Below, piece by piece: positions 44,268 to 54,345 of a DNA stretch of 64,000 nucleotides (its first letter is position 1; the number at the start of each line of letters is the position of its first letter). Origin of the DNA: Aplidium turbinatum. Taxonomy: Eukaryota > Chordata > Ascidiacea > Aplousobranchia > Polyclinidae. The notes under the pieces were generated by a model. It did not search any database and had not been told where the DNA came from. It saw nothing but the letters and a program-made list of their open reading frames with translations. The stretch is taken from the NCBI GenBank assembly GCA_918807975.1, contig OU964922.1, forward strand, positions 31,174,329 to 31,238,328, written 5' to 3'. The translations under genes were made by a program, and so were the position numbers.

Positions 44268-44732
44268 TGTTGAAAATATAATAAATTTTGTAGAAATTTA
44301 TAACGTTTTCCAAGACATCTGGCTATAACACCAAGGAGTTATGTTTTAAACACACAGAAAGACACTATTAAATTTTGCAAATCGTAAATCGCGCAAAATT
44401 TACGCGATTTACGTTTCTTTTAATTAGTTTGTGGAAGCATTTTCAGAATGGCTTACTCTGTTGGGTTTTTGTGTAAGTATTGAGTTTTTGTGTAGCTGAG
44501 TTTTTGGTGTTCTCTAATTTTAGCCGCAGTTTTTGCCCATTTGAATGTAACAGCGACCTTTAATAAGTTAATAGCTGTTTATTTGCTAATAAATTTCATA
44601 TAAATATTACCCTAAAAGTGTTTCCAGAAAGCGCTATAATCCATTATTTGAGTGTAATTTTGCAAAAATGTTCCGGGGGAGCATGCCCCCAGACCCCCCT
44701 AGAATACGCGTGCCTTCGGCACGCTCTAACCC
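44268..44732. other. No gene seen
   Basis: Holds a CATGCCCCCAGACCCCCCTA stretch and CGTGCCTTCGGCACG, which look like remains of a dispersed repeat. Confidence 0.4.
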
Positions 44733-45767
44733 AGTGTTTCCCAAACTTTTTTTTAATAGCGCCCCCCTGGACAACAAACAGAGTATCAAACGCCCCCTCG
44801 ACAAAAAAGTAAAACCAAAGTTATTTTCCATTCAAGTCCAACTCTAATGAGACAGATGAGGTTGGTGCAATGTCATCAGCCTCTTGACATCGGGCTCCAG
44901 TTTGGATAGGAACAATCTTAAGTCTCCCTCTGTCTAAGTATGTCAAGACTGTTTCTTTTATTATCCAGAAGCGTTGTCACGGCACTGAAAGCATGCTCCA
45001 CCAAGTATGAGCCGGGAAAGACTATGATAAAAAATTTGACCCGATTCCACACGTGAGGGTATTTCTCTTTGATTTGGTTCTGTAACCAGAACGATTGGTG
45101 CGAGATATTGAACTTCGGTTTGAGTGCAAAATCGCCTTGCAATGTTATCAGTTCCTTCTCAAGAATTCCATGTTCGGAAATATCACAGAATGGGTCGATT
45201 ATCCAGTCAGAGATTATCCAGTCAGACTCGCCAGCAGTGGCCGAATGGTTAGCGTGTTGGGCTCGCAGTCGAGAGCCTGCATGTTCGACTCCAGCCACCC
45301 GCACTTGCTGTTGTTTCTTTGGGCAAGAAACTTTACGATAATTGCCTCTACCCAGTGATCGATTTTGAGTAATGGGTAGTACCAAATTTAAGTCATAAGT
45401 AGAGTAGACAACCGGAAACAGACATTGCCGTCGGCTGCAGCGTGGGTCAGGTGTACGTCGGAAGGCGTACACCGATGCATAGCGCTCAAGTCCGCTTTCC
45501 CGCAATGCAGGATAAAGATCAAACAAACAACTGAAATACATCATGGAATCGAACTCCCATGTCTTTGTGTACTTCTTGAAGATGATTGCTGTACGTCTCT
45601 TCATCAACATCAGATATGCCTCTGTCACTGGTATCAAGTTGATGCAAGCTTGAGATTTGGAAAAATTCTCGTCTAGCTAAATTTCGCTTAAACCATGAAG
45701 GTTGCAACTGAAACTCACCAACAATATGCCGTGGTGACGTATGACGTAGCTCTTGCACAATGCACAC
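44733..45767 (-). mobile_element. Buster-type hAT tail with a SINE inside
   Basis: The left end CAGTGTTTCCCAAACTTT is at 44733. The minus strand encodes FWLQNQIKEKYPHVWNRVKF, FPGSYLVEHAFSAVTTLL and NKRNSLDIL, the ZBED5/GTF2IRD2-like dimerisation domain. Further upstream, EVHKDMGVRFHDVFQL lies on the other side of a tRNA-derived SINE. A right end was not found, and the plus-strand gene remnant begins where it should be. Confidence 0.8.
45226..45480 (+). mobile_element. tRNA-derived SINE (GGGCAAGAAACTTTACG type)
   Basis: A box TGGCCGAATGGTTAGCG and B box GTTCGACTCC are followed by TTGGGCAAGAAACTTTACG, ATTGCCTCTACCCAGTG and AATGGGTAGTACC. This body type is widespread in marine animals. A 15-bp tandem duplication (GATTATCCAGTCAGA twice) lies just upstream. 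Confidence 0.8.
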
Positions 45768-46890
45768 CCCTGGTTACACAAAAAGCCTACTCCATTCAAG
45801 CCATTGAAGCCCCTCTTTTTGACAATCTCCTCATTATACTTGGGAATTTCCACATGGATCTTGCATTATTCGGAGCAGAAGGAACCTTCATAAATGATTG
45901 CCGGATAGAGTCCATATTGTCGGAGTCAAAGATCCTTGCCGAGGGATCATTACAAGGGTTCATTATAGGAAATTTTACAACAGGTGTAGGCTACTGTACT
46001 CGTGTGCACGAAATTACAGCCAGCATCATGGAAAGAAAGCTATACGATCGATTCTTAACAACTTTAGATGCAGATGAAATTGACAACTTCCAGCAAGTCA
46101 TGTCCACTATTCCAACTGACCCTGATAAAGTAGAAGTATGCTTGGCCAATCCAGTCGTCACCGAACATCGGGAAAAGTATGACGAATGCTTTAACAGGTC
46201 TATGAATGAAGTGTTTGGTGAAACCTATCAGTTCTGGACACTATAGGTTCTACGTGATAGGTCCTACGTGTTCTTAATAAACCGACTCTATCGAGAAGTG
46301 CAGAGATGCGTCAGGATGAACGACGTAAGTGGTTACCGTACATGGTTATTGTACCAATACTTCTAGAAATATATTTCGCTCTGAATTGTCTAAATTATGC
46401 AAGATGGGGATCGTTGTTCTACAACAAACTAAAAAACGCGGATCCGAAACTGAGGGCTATACTGGATAATGGTGCTTTCTCAGTTAAGCGTACCAAAAAG
46501 GATTACTCTAGGACGGCAGTCCATCTGTCTTTAGAGCAAACTGCGAATAGGGACGCTGCGTCTCAGGTAAAAGGAATAATTGGCTTTCGGAACTCAAACA
46601 GTGCCATAAAAAGATGTTGTGTCACAGTTACACAGAGACCTGCTTCTGTAACAGAGTTAAGATATCTTGCAGGCTTAGAACAAGTCGAAGATGCCGGCAT
46701 GCCGCGAAACAATTACGCAATTACAGAATTGTTAAAGAAAACGAGCAAATGTCACTATTATGGCTGGTCGAAAACAAATGAAGTTATCATTCCAGGCTGG
46801 TTTGAAGGCGCAGCTATACCATTTGAGCTATTTAGTAGATCGGAGGAAAGAAGTGATGAGGATGACATTGAAAGTTGTGATGAACACTAG
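45695..46890 (+). pseudogene. Decayed member of a second multi-copy invertebrate family (unknown function)
   Basis: Plus strand, several frames. Landmarks: KVATETHQQYAVVTYDVALA, APLFDNLLIILGNFHMDLAL, ILAEGSLQGFIIGNF, CLNYARWGSLFYNKL, DNGAFSVKRTKKDYS, SLEQTANRDAASQVKGIIGF. I recognise a family common in cnidarian, mollusc and insect assemblies (GxFH...LAxFxAxGxxI, AxGSLxxFxxGxxYxR, ARWxxxY, EQxxNRDxxSxxKGIIG). Its function is not known, and the copy number suggests a mobile-element origin. The copy is interrupted. It abuts the hAT tail at 45767. Confidence 0.65.
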
Positions 46891-47209
46891 AGCGGAGATT
46901 CCGACTCGGAAGATGAATCTGACTTGGAATTATTTTTTTAGTCAATGACTCACCACCATTGCCAAAATTTTTTTTTATATAGGCTAGACTGTTCAGTGTT
47001 GACGAAAAATTCAGACAAAAACTTTTCAAGTATTAATAGGCTATCCTTAACAGTGATTGTTATTATAGATCTAACTAACCCTAACCCAAATTGGGTGATT
47101 GCTCAATTTGCATCATTTTTATTCCGGTATTCCATTAGTAGTTAAATGGCCTGTTATACGTAATACTAACACTTATTTTCTGTTGTGCACACATAAAACA
47201 AAACACTTC

Positions 47210-47990
47210 TTCAAGTTTTTTTTAGCGGTAACTCTTGCAATTGATTTAGTGCAAAAAGGGAAGGGGTTAGGCTACCTAGACTTATTTCAGGTCGTCTGTC
47301 AGGGGACACCCACCACCAAATTTGTCTGTCACATACATTTTTGTGAAGCTTAACACCCACGTTAATTTTCAATTGATTTTATCCGGTAACTATTTCAGCT
47401 GACCTAGCTCAAGTTAGGGGGTCACCTACTTCAGGTCGTCTGTCAAGGGACACCCACCACCAAATTTGGCTTTCACATACATTTTTGTGAAGCTTAACAT
47501 TCACACATTAATTTTCAATTGGTTTTATCCGGTAACTATTTCAGCTGACCTAGCTCAGTTAGGGGGGTCACCTACATCAGGTCGTCTGTCAGGGGACACC
47601 CACCACCAAATTTGTCTGTCACATATATTTTTGTGAAGCTTAACACTCACACATTAATTTTCAATTGGTTTTATCCGGTAACTATTTCAGCTGACCTAGC
47701 TCAGTTAGGGGGTCACCTACTTTAGGTCGTCTGTCAAGGGACACCCACCACCAAATTTGTCTGTCACATATATTTTTGTGAAGCTTAACACTCACAGATT
47801 AATAATCAGTTGGTTTTATCCGGTAACTTTTTCAGCTGACCTAGCGCAAATTTTGGGGGGTATAAAACTTGTCTGTCAGAGCCCCCCCACCACAAAAAAT
47901 GTCTGTCACATTCCAGATAATCATCTAGAAACAATTTACTTTACAACCAACTAAGTTTCAAGCGGTAACTATTTCAGCTGACCTAGCGCA
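47210..47990. repeat. 145-bp tandem repeat, about five units
   Basis: The unit contains CAGGTCGTCTGTCAGGGGAC, CACCCACCACCAAATTTG, TTTTGTGAAGCTTAACACTC, GGTTTTATCCGGTAACT and TTTCAGCTGACCTAGCTCAG. Starts of the GTCGTCTGTCA word lie near 47292, 47436, 47581 and 47727. The last unit (from about 47868) is diverged. The inner units are the most alike. Confidence 0.93.
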
Positions 47991-47999
47991 TTTTTTGGG

Positions 48000-48690
48000 C
48001 CATGAAAAATGCCCCCCATTCCCATACCCACCACCGGCGGCCCGGCAGACTTCCAGATTATGAGTACCCACATACCACCGGACATCGCTGTATAAATAGA
48101 AATTGGTAACTTTTTCACCTAGGGTGGACGTCGCGGGCTCCCGGTCTATATAGGCCTAGTGCTTTTTATCAGTAATATGGTGGGAGTAATAAAAACGAAA
48201 CGGTTACACAGTTATGTCGCTTTAGAAAATACGGTAGCCTACGGATGCGGTGAGCTAAATTCCGCGAGATTGGCATTTGTTAACATGAAGAGTGACTTAA
48301 ACTCCGTGAGAGCAGAATTTAGGTCTTGAATTTTCACAGTTGAAGTGCATTTGCAAATTAAAGTTCTCATAAGTTTCGGCTAAATGTTCTCATAATTTAA
48401 ATTTATTCGTTAAAAACATGGTATATGTTACAGACGCAGCTAGAAAGAGTTAGCTGTTTCAGTGTTTGGACGTAAATGCAAAATATAGAATTTGTAATGG
48501 CCACTGGTTTTTGATATGAAGATTGATGGCCATACTATACAGAGGAAGTGATGTCTAACTTAAACAAGAGTGCAAGAAAAGAAAACTACGCAGTGCATAC
48601 TACATCTTCACTATAGTCTGAAAACTACATCTTCACTATAGTCGTATAATGAAAACTACATCTTCACTGTAGTCGTCGGGAAGATTCCTG
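48000..48690. other. No gene; short direct repeats
   Basis: AAAACTACATCTTCACTATAG occurs three times with small changes between 48590 and 48675. Otherwise nothing was recognised. Confidence 0.55.
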
Positions 48691-49830
48691 AGGTGAGTCA
48701 TTGGGTTTTGCGTGAAGCATATACTCACGATCTTCTGCTTGGCAAGCCAAGTGTATAATGTCTCTCTTTCGGCTTAGCCCAGCAGGTTAGATGCCTGCAA
48801 GCATTGGTAAGTAGCTTACTCTGTCAGTGTTGGGCACAGGCATCCAGTCATACAGTACGCAGTGTGTCGTTGATTGGGCGGTTGATGAGGCGGGTGTGGG
48901 CACTGCGGCATCAGGTTGGGGCGCGGTATTTAGCAGTGGAGTGGACCAAGGCCATGGTTGTAGTGCGCAAGGTGTCAGCACCTGCACCGCAAGTTGTGCC
49001 TGCCAAACGTCTCACACAAGGCAACTCGAGATGTCAGCTGTTTGCGTAGTGACTGTAGATGGTGACGGTACGTGAGTGACCTGTCGAGTGTTACTACAAT
49101 GCCTGTGGTCTCTGAGCAAAACGGCAAAACTTGCCTTTGATAGTCACTTTCAGGTCACGTTTTGTCTCCCTGTTGTTGAGATGAAAGACTGTCGTCACTG
49201 TTTTGCTTTCGCTGAGCTTCAATATTTTCATTGATGAAGGTATGCTGATATAGTCGTCATGTTTTGGCTCAACATCGCTTTTCATGATTGCCAGTCTTTT
49301 GCAGAGTGCAGAATGGCCAGATTATTAGCGTATGCATATTTGTCAGATGTTGTAGGTAGTAAGTTGTACATAATAGCCGTTGAAAAAGGGGAATGCCAAG
49401 ACTGATCCCTGTGGGACATCGTTTTTGATGTGCCGCAGTGTACTGAGTTTTCTACTTTCGGTTGTACGGAAAAAGCTCCTGTTGTGAATGAGTTTCATGA
49501 TCATTATAACCATGTATTTGTCAGAAAGAAGATGCAGAGTAGTTTATAGACTAAGCCACGGTGCCAAACAGTGCCAAAGGCTGCTGTTAGGTCAACAAAC
49601 ACAGCCTCCGCATCCTTTTTTGCCAAAAAAACTTTCCTCAATGTCTTGAGTTCGTAGTGTGACTTGATTTACGGTTGACCTCCAGTGTTAGAATCCAGCT
49701 TGTTCTTTGGGAAGTAATGGGTGAATTATAGGTTTGACAAGAGCGTAGATCAGTCTCTTGAGAACTGTAGCAGACGTAGTATAGCTTTGATCATCCGCCC
49801 ATATCTAACTGTGAATATTTATCCTACAGC
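48690..49830 (-). mobile_element. LINE reverse transcriptase fragment (Jockey/CR1-like)
   Basis: Minus strand, mixed frames. In coding order: LIYALVKPIIHPLLPKEQAG-like sequence (about 49720), AVFVDLTAAFGTVWH (49600), VPQGSVLA (49420), KYAYANNLAILHSA (49310), SKTVTTVFHLNNRETKRDLK (49150), and the thumb region toward 48700. The YADD active-site box reads YANN, so the enzyme is dead even apart from its frame breaks. The N-terminal half is missing; a separate piece of the same type is at 50950. Confidence 0.85.
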
Positions 49831-50235
49831 AACATACCGAGCGCGGTAGTGCGGCAGGAATGACCAGAGAACAACATTTATACTTCTTGATTATACATAT
49901 AAATTTATTTTAGAAATAAATCCTTCACACCATCACATAAACTTAAAGGGTTGCAACCATCTTGATAAATATAGAATGCAATTTAAATCATAAATTAAAC
50001 TCGTCACCACAACTAATCTAAAATCATGGCTTGAATTTCAAAAGAACTGAACAATCAACAAAAATGGTACTAGAACGACTGGGCCACTGAGAGACCAAGC
50101 CAAAAAAACAATACTGAAAAATATTTCTCTCATTCTGTTTCTGTTCTTCTTTCTCTGAGGGGCTCGATAATAATAATGTTATGGTTTTATTTATTGTCGC
50201 TCTACAACAGCTAAGGTCTTTTAGCGACAGGGCTC

Positions 50236-50440
50236 ATGTATAATTTTATATCAGGTTTTTACGATGTTATCACATTATTACCCGATTTATTCTCACTGCG
50301 TTACACAAGAAAGAACACAATCGGTACCGTTTTTCAAGTCTTCGGTTTGACCCGACCTGTAATCGATCTCAGATCTACCAGCACCAGAGCCGAAGGCGAA
50401 ACCACTCGGCCACTAAGCTGGTATGAGAGGCTCGACGCTA
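50236..50440 (-). mobile_element. tRNA-like SINE piece
   Basis: Minus strand starts CCAGCTTAGTGGCCGAGTGG, an A-box-like tRNA-Ser/Leu head, and continues to a GATCGATTACAGGTCGGG segment. Its body toward 50236 is AT-rich. The family is not matched elsewhere in the window. Confidence 0.45.
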
Positions 50441-50949
50441 GACGGGTCTGTTTAAAAGTTTTTAAAGTTGCTAGGAGTACCCAGAGCGGCGCTCGTAGGC
50501 TAATCGATATACAAAAGCGCTGTGGCATTCAACGTATGGGCTACGACGTTAAGGAGACGTAAAACTACGTATACGTAAGTGTTAAATTGCCGGTTTAAAA
50601 ATGCGCTTAACTTATTGGCATTCCTAACAAAAAGGCACACAAGTGCCTAACCACGTTTTAAAGTCCTAAAGCACAAATACTTGAAGAAATGCACAAAATT
50701 GAATAAATATTTGAAGCTTGAAGAATTCCCAGCTACCGCCTCACATATCCAAGCGACACAACTCATATCCTATCCTCACCTATCCTAAACATATCCTATA
50801 TATCACATATCCTAAACAGGTTTCATGACAGTAACAAAACATAGAAAAACACATAAGACCGCAGGACGCTACAAGGACCTTAAAAAGGATGCAGAGCAAA
50901 GAGATAGGTCTTATCTAGTTGTTTGTTTGTCTTAGGGATCACGACGACC

Positions 50950-51200
50950 AGAGATCTTCTCCATATTTTTGAAATTTTGAGGCTGCGCTAGCAGCACAGC
51001 AGGAAATCGCATATCCAAGACTTTAAAACATAAACAGCGCGTGTGATAAGGTCTGGACATATCCTATCTGGAATAGGAGCCTTATCAGGTTTTAGGTGCT
51101 TGAGGGCAGCATTGAATTCGCTCCGTGAGAAGAAGCTAGAAATACTCTCCTGGTCAGATGTGTTGATCTTCCAGAGTTTTGACGCTTCTTTGATCACAAA
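50950..51200 (-). mobile_element. LINE reverse transcriptase N-terminal piece
   Basis: Minus frame SEFNAALKHLKPDKAPIPDR, then ICPDLITRA and LKSWICDFLL, the start of a Jockey/CR1-like RT domain (K..KAPG.D.I..D.I). It ends about 100 bp before the hAT at 51304. Confidence 0.8.
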
Positions 51201-51295
51201 ACGGTTAAAAGTAAGATTGCACGGCTTATATGTCCCGTTTTTTATTATCTGCGATGCAATTCTGTTGGCAGTAATAAAACATTCTCAGAGTGATT

Positions 51296-52649
51296 GTCTA
51301 AATCAGGGCTTCCTAAACTTATTTGCTTGCGACCCTTTTCAACCTCCTAAAATTTGTCACGACATTTCACGGTTGAAATGATTGGAGCATTTACAGTGCG
51401 AAATATAAATTTGTGACATTTATTTAAAGGCTAAATTTCAACGAAAACTAAAATCAAGCTTATGTTACACCAAGCCTACTATCTTATACGTAGCCTACGG
51501 TAAACAAAACAAAAAAGCAAACACACTTGCTTATCACAAAGCAAGTCCAGCCGTGGCTCAATGTTTGTTTAATGAAATGCTGTGGTCTAAAGGCGTTTTC
51601 AATGTTGCCTATGCTGAAACGATCTTGTGTTTTGAGATTGCCGTCAAGGTTAAAAATGCTGACATGCACAGATACTATTTGATACAAAAGTCAGGAGTTT
51701 GGTTAAGCCAACTGCTGAGTCTGGTAATGGTAGATATTCCGCTCTAACGTAAGCCAAAAATGTAAAACTTTTTTCCAGAACATTTAGAAATTTCAAGGAA
51801 ATTCCAAATTCAGGTTAGAACATTAAATCAGCAAGTTTTTCCTGAGATTTAAGATGGAGATGCTTGGTACTTTGTTTTTGCATTACAAGCAGGTTTTGGA
51901 TCCAATCTAATTTAATATTGTCCAATTCTGGAAGAAAGTACTTGATTGATTGATTGAATCTTTATCCTCGGACTGGGAAAGCTTCTTGTAGAGCTTAATC
52001 CTGGCAGTTTCGCGTAGAGGCTTTGAATCACTGACGCAGGCCCGGTCACCGAGATTGACAGAGTGAAGTTTCCGATTGTTGAAGTCTTGTTGCCGGGGAA
52101 CTATTCCAAATGAGAACATTTTAAAGAAATCATTTTCAACCTTTTCTTTTCAGATGTTTAATGTTTTGATGAAAGCTTCAATTTGAGATTTTAATGTAAA
52201 AACATTGATGGTTTCTCCTTGAAGGGACAAATAATTAGGTTTGTTTACTTTTTAAGCAAATTTGAAAAATAGCACAATTGTAAAACCAGAGATCATTGCA
52301 AAAATCGTAAACCAACTTTGATTTTTTTTTCGATCGAAAAATCACACGACTAATTTTTCAACACTAACAGCCTTTATAAAGCCTTGACGTTTGAAAGCCA
52401 CCTTACTTCACAATATAGTAAAAAGGTTTTAAACTCCGATTCCATTTCACCACCTAAATTTGCAAAAGTACGGGTATTGAGTACGCAACTCTTAATAAAG
52501 TTAATAACTTTCACATCATCTGGCACAAAAGTGTTAATTTACGGTAGGCTACTTTATGTAAAGTTGGTACTCTCTCTGCAACCCCTAAAGTTCCTTGTAC
52601 GATTCCTTGCGTGGTCACAAGCCCCATTTTGGAAAGCCCTGGTCTAGAT
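51296..52649. mobile_element. hAT element inside the LINE region
   Basis: Element 51304-52641 has ends CAGGGCTTCCTAAACTT and GGAAAGCCCTG. The flanks GTCTAAAT and GTCTAGAT match at 7 of 8 positions and have the central TA. It contains a SINE S copy at 51940-52113. No transposase motif was clear. Confidence 0.85.
51940..52113 (-). mobile_element. SINE family S, copy 3 (nested in hAT)
   Basis: Minus orientation, tail TTGATTGATTGATTGAATC. The body shares ACTGACGCAGGCCCGGTCAC with copy 1. Truncated before the tRNA-like head. Confidence 0.85.
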
Positions 52650-52964
52650 CGTCCAGTGAAGTTATTGTGCTCCACGCTGTACAGACTGAATGCGAGAGAT
52701 CGATAGATTGGATGGTCTCTGTCCAGCATGTTTTCTTTTGTATCGAGTCTTTCTAGAAGAGCCTTGGCTGCTGAGGATGTTATTGAAGTATCTGGGAACT
52801 AAGAAAAGATTGGTAGAGGCGCTCGCACTCTGCATCTCAACACGGAGTGTAGTTATTTCTACGAATGCGAGTGATGGCTTGTTTTGCACATGCTTAAATA
52901 GTGTTGTGCAAAAACCTGGTGGGCCTCGTCCACATTATGAGAGTTGGAGGTAACTCTTTCGTGA

Positions 52965-53250
52965 ACTGTTGGTAAGGAGGCTAAAGCGATTCTAGTCGGC
53001 TTTTCTAGTCCTTGGGCAAAGTGGAAAACATTAAATCGACTCCGAACCGGTGTTGGACGCACAAAGTCTGCAATGGTGGAGTGGGGCTACGACACGGGCC
53101 CAGTTGCATGTATCTGTGGCACCGAGCCCCAAACAGCGGACCACCTTCTTGTTTGCCCTCGGCTTGCCACCCGGTGCAGTAGGTGGGACCTGTCAGTGTA
53201 TAACTCCGTTGCGGAAAAATGTGTCAATCTGTGGTGTACCAACGAACTTT
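52965..53250 (+). mobile_element. LINE C-terminal piece, plus strand
   Basis: Plus frame WKTLNRLRTGVGRTKSAMVE, WGYDTGPVACICGTEP and QTADHLLVCPRLATRC: the CxC...H..xC zinc-type tail of Jockey-like LINE polyproteins. It faces the opposite way from the neighbouring endonuclease piece, so at least two copies are joined here. Confidence 0.75.
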
Positions 53251-53254
53251 AGAG

Positions 53255-53930
53255 GACTCGATAGAAGAAGTCGGCTTTACGAAAGTTCCACTGCTTGACT
53301 GATTCACTTGGAATTGGTGTCGTGAGCGGTATTGTGGTAATAAGGGAATGTCGGTGTTGGGGCCGAGAGAACTTTTGTAGCACACGTCTGTCCTGAAGCT
53401 GATTATTGTGGGCAGTGCTTGCAAAGAGCAGTGCCGCATTGCCCAGATATAAAGCTGGCTTCGTCTTTGGGGTTGTGCAATGTGGCAAAGTTGTTGTTTG
53501 ATGCCCAGCTAGCCATAAGTAGGACTGGTGATGCGGTGGCCCCAGACGACGTGCTGATCATTAAAATCACCAGTAAAAAAGCGGAGGTGAGAATGCACTG
53601 GAATTGCCATTGGAAGGAATGGTGAAGGAGATGGCAGAGATGTTGACAATTTTGTAGCCGTTGACATGATACGCTTAACCATTCTATCTCTGAGTCTGGA
53701 AGAAATTGTTCGAACAGGCTGCAGTTCAGCTTCTCGTAGACAAATGTGGCCAGGCTGTGTGTCCTGTTCAAGATTAATCCAGCCAGTGAGTAATTTGAGA
53801 TCACTTGACAGTCTGAGCTGTAACAGTGAGTCACTTGGAAAATAATAATGAGGGCCTTTTGTTGTTGAGCTATTCTTTGTATGACATCGATTTCAGCAGT
53901 TGTAAAGCCTTCAACTTTAAGCTGTAAGAT
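53255..53930 (-). mobile_element. LINE endonuclease domain fragment
   Basis: Minus frames with LNCSLFEQFLPDSEIEWLSV, LLMASWASNNNFATLHNPKD, EASFISGQ, then LQDRRVLQKFSRPQHRHSLI and SVKQWNFRKADF. This is the end of an apurinic-type endonuclease domain and the linker before the RT of the same LINE group. Confidence 0.75.
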
Positions 53931-54089
53931 GTTGAGACTTCTGGTTCCTTTCTTTGTTCTTTAATTGGGGCCGAGAGTTTGTCCTTTCATCATCTCAGAG
54001 GTACCCTGATGTGTCTCTGTTTGTTTGCGCTCGCCTGATATTTTCAGTTAGAAGACCCCCACGAGGTAGTCGACAACATGGGTCCCAAA

Positions 54090-54345
54090 CAGAAACAAAT
54101 CGAGCGGTGCTGGTTCATGTCTCAGGGTGTGCACTTGGGCAACGAATTTCAGGACTGCTCTCCATTCAGCGGCAACTAAAATGGAATCTTTCGCCTGCAA
54201 CAACACTTGAACAAACATTGAAAACTGTACTCAACCAATCTCGGGAAGCGACCCTGCGTCAGTGGTTCAAAGCCTCTACACATCTATGCAAAACTGCCAG
54301 GAATAACCTGTCAGAGGCTTTGCCAGTCCAAGGATGAACCTTCGA
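54090..54345 (+). mobile_element. SINE family S, copy 4
   Basis: GGACTGCTCTCCATTCAGCG, ACCCTGCGTCAGTGGTTC and CTTTGCCAGTCCAAGGATGA in family order. Confidence 0.85.

Noticed and set aside
45235-45305. tRNA gene
   Set aside because: Boxes A and B are present, but they are followed by a known SINE-type body and the copy lies inside a hAT.
48804-49075. Cysteine-rich plus-strand ORFs
   Set aside because: They are antisense shadows of the minus-strand LINE reverse transcriptase.
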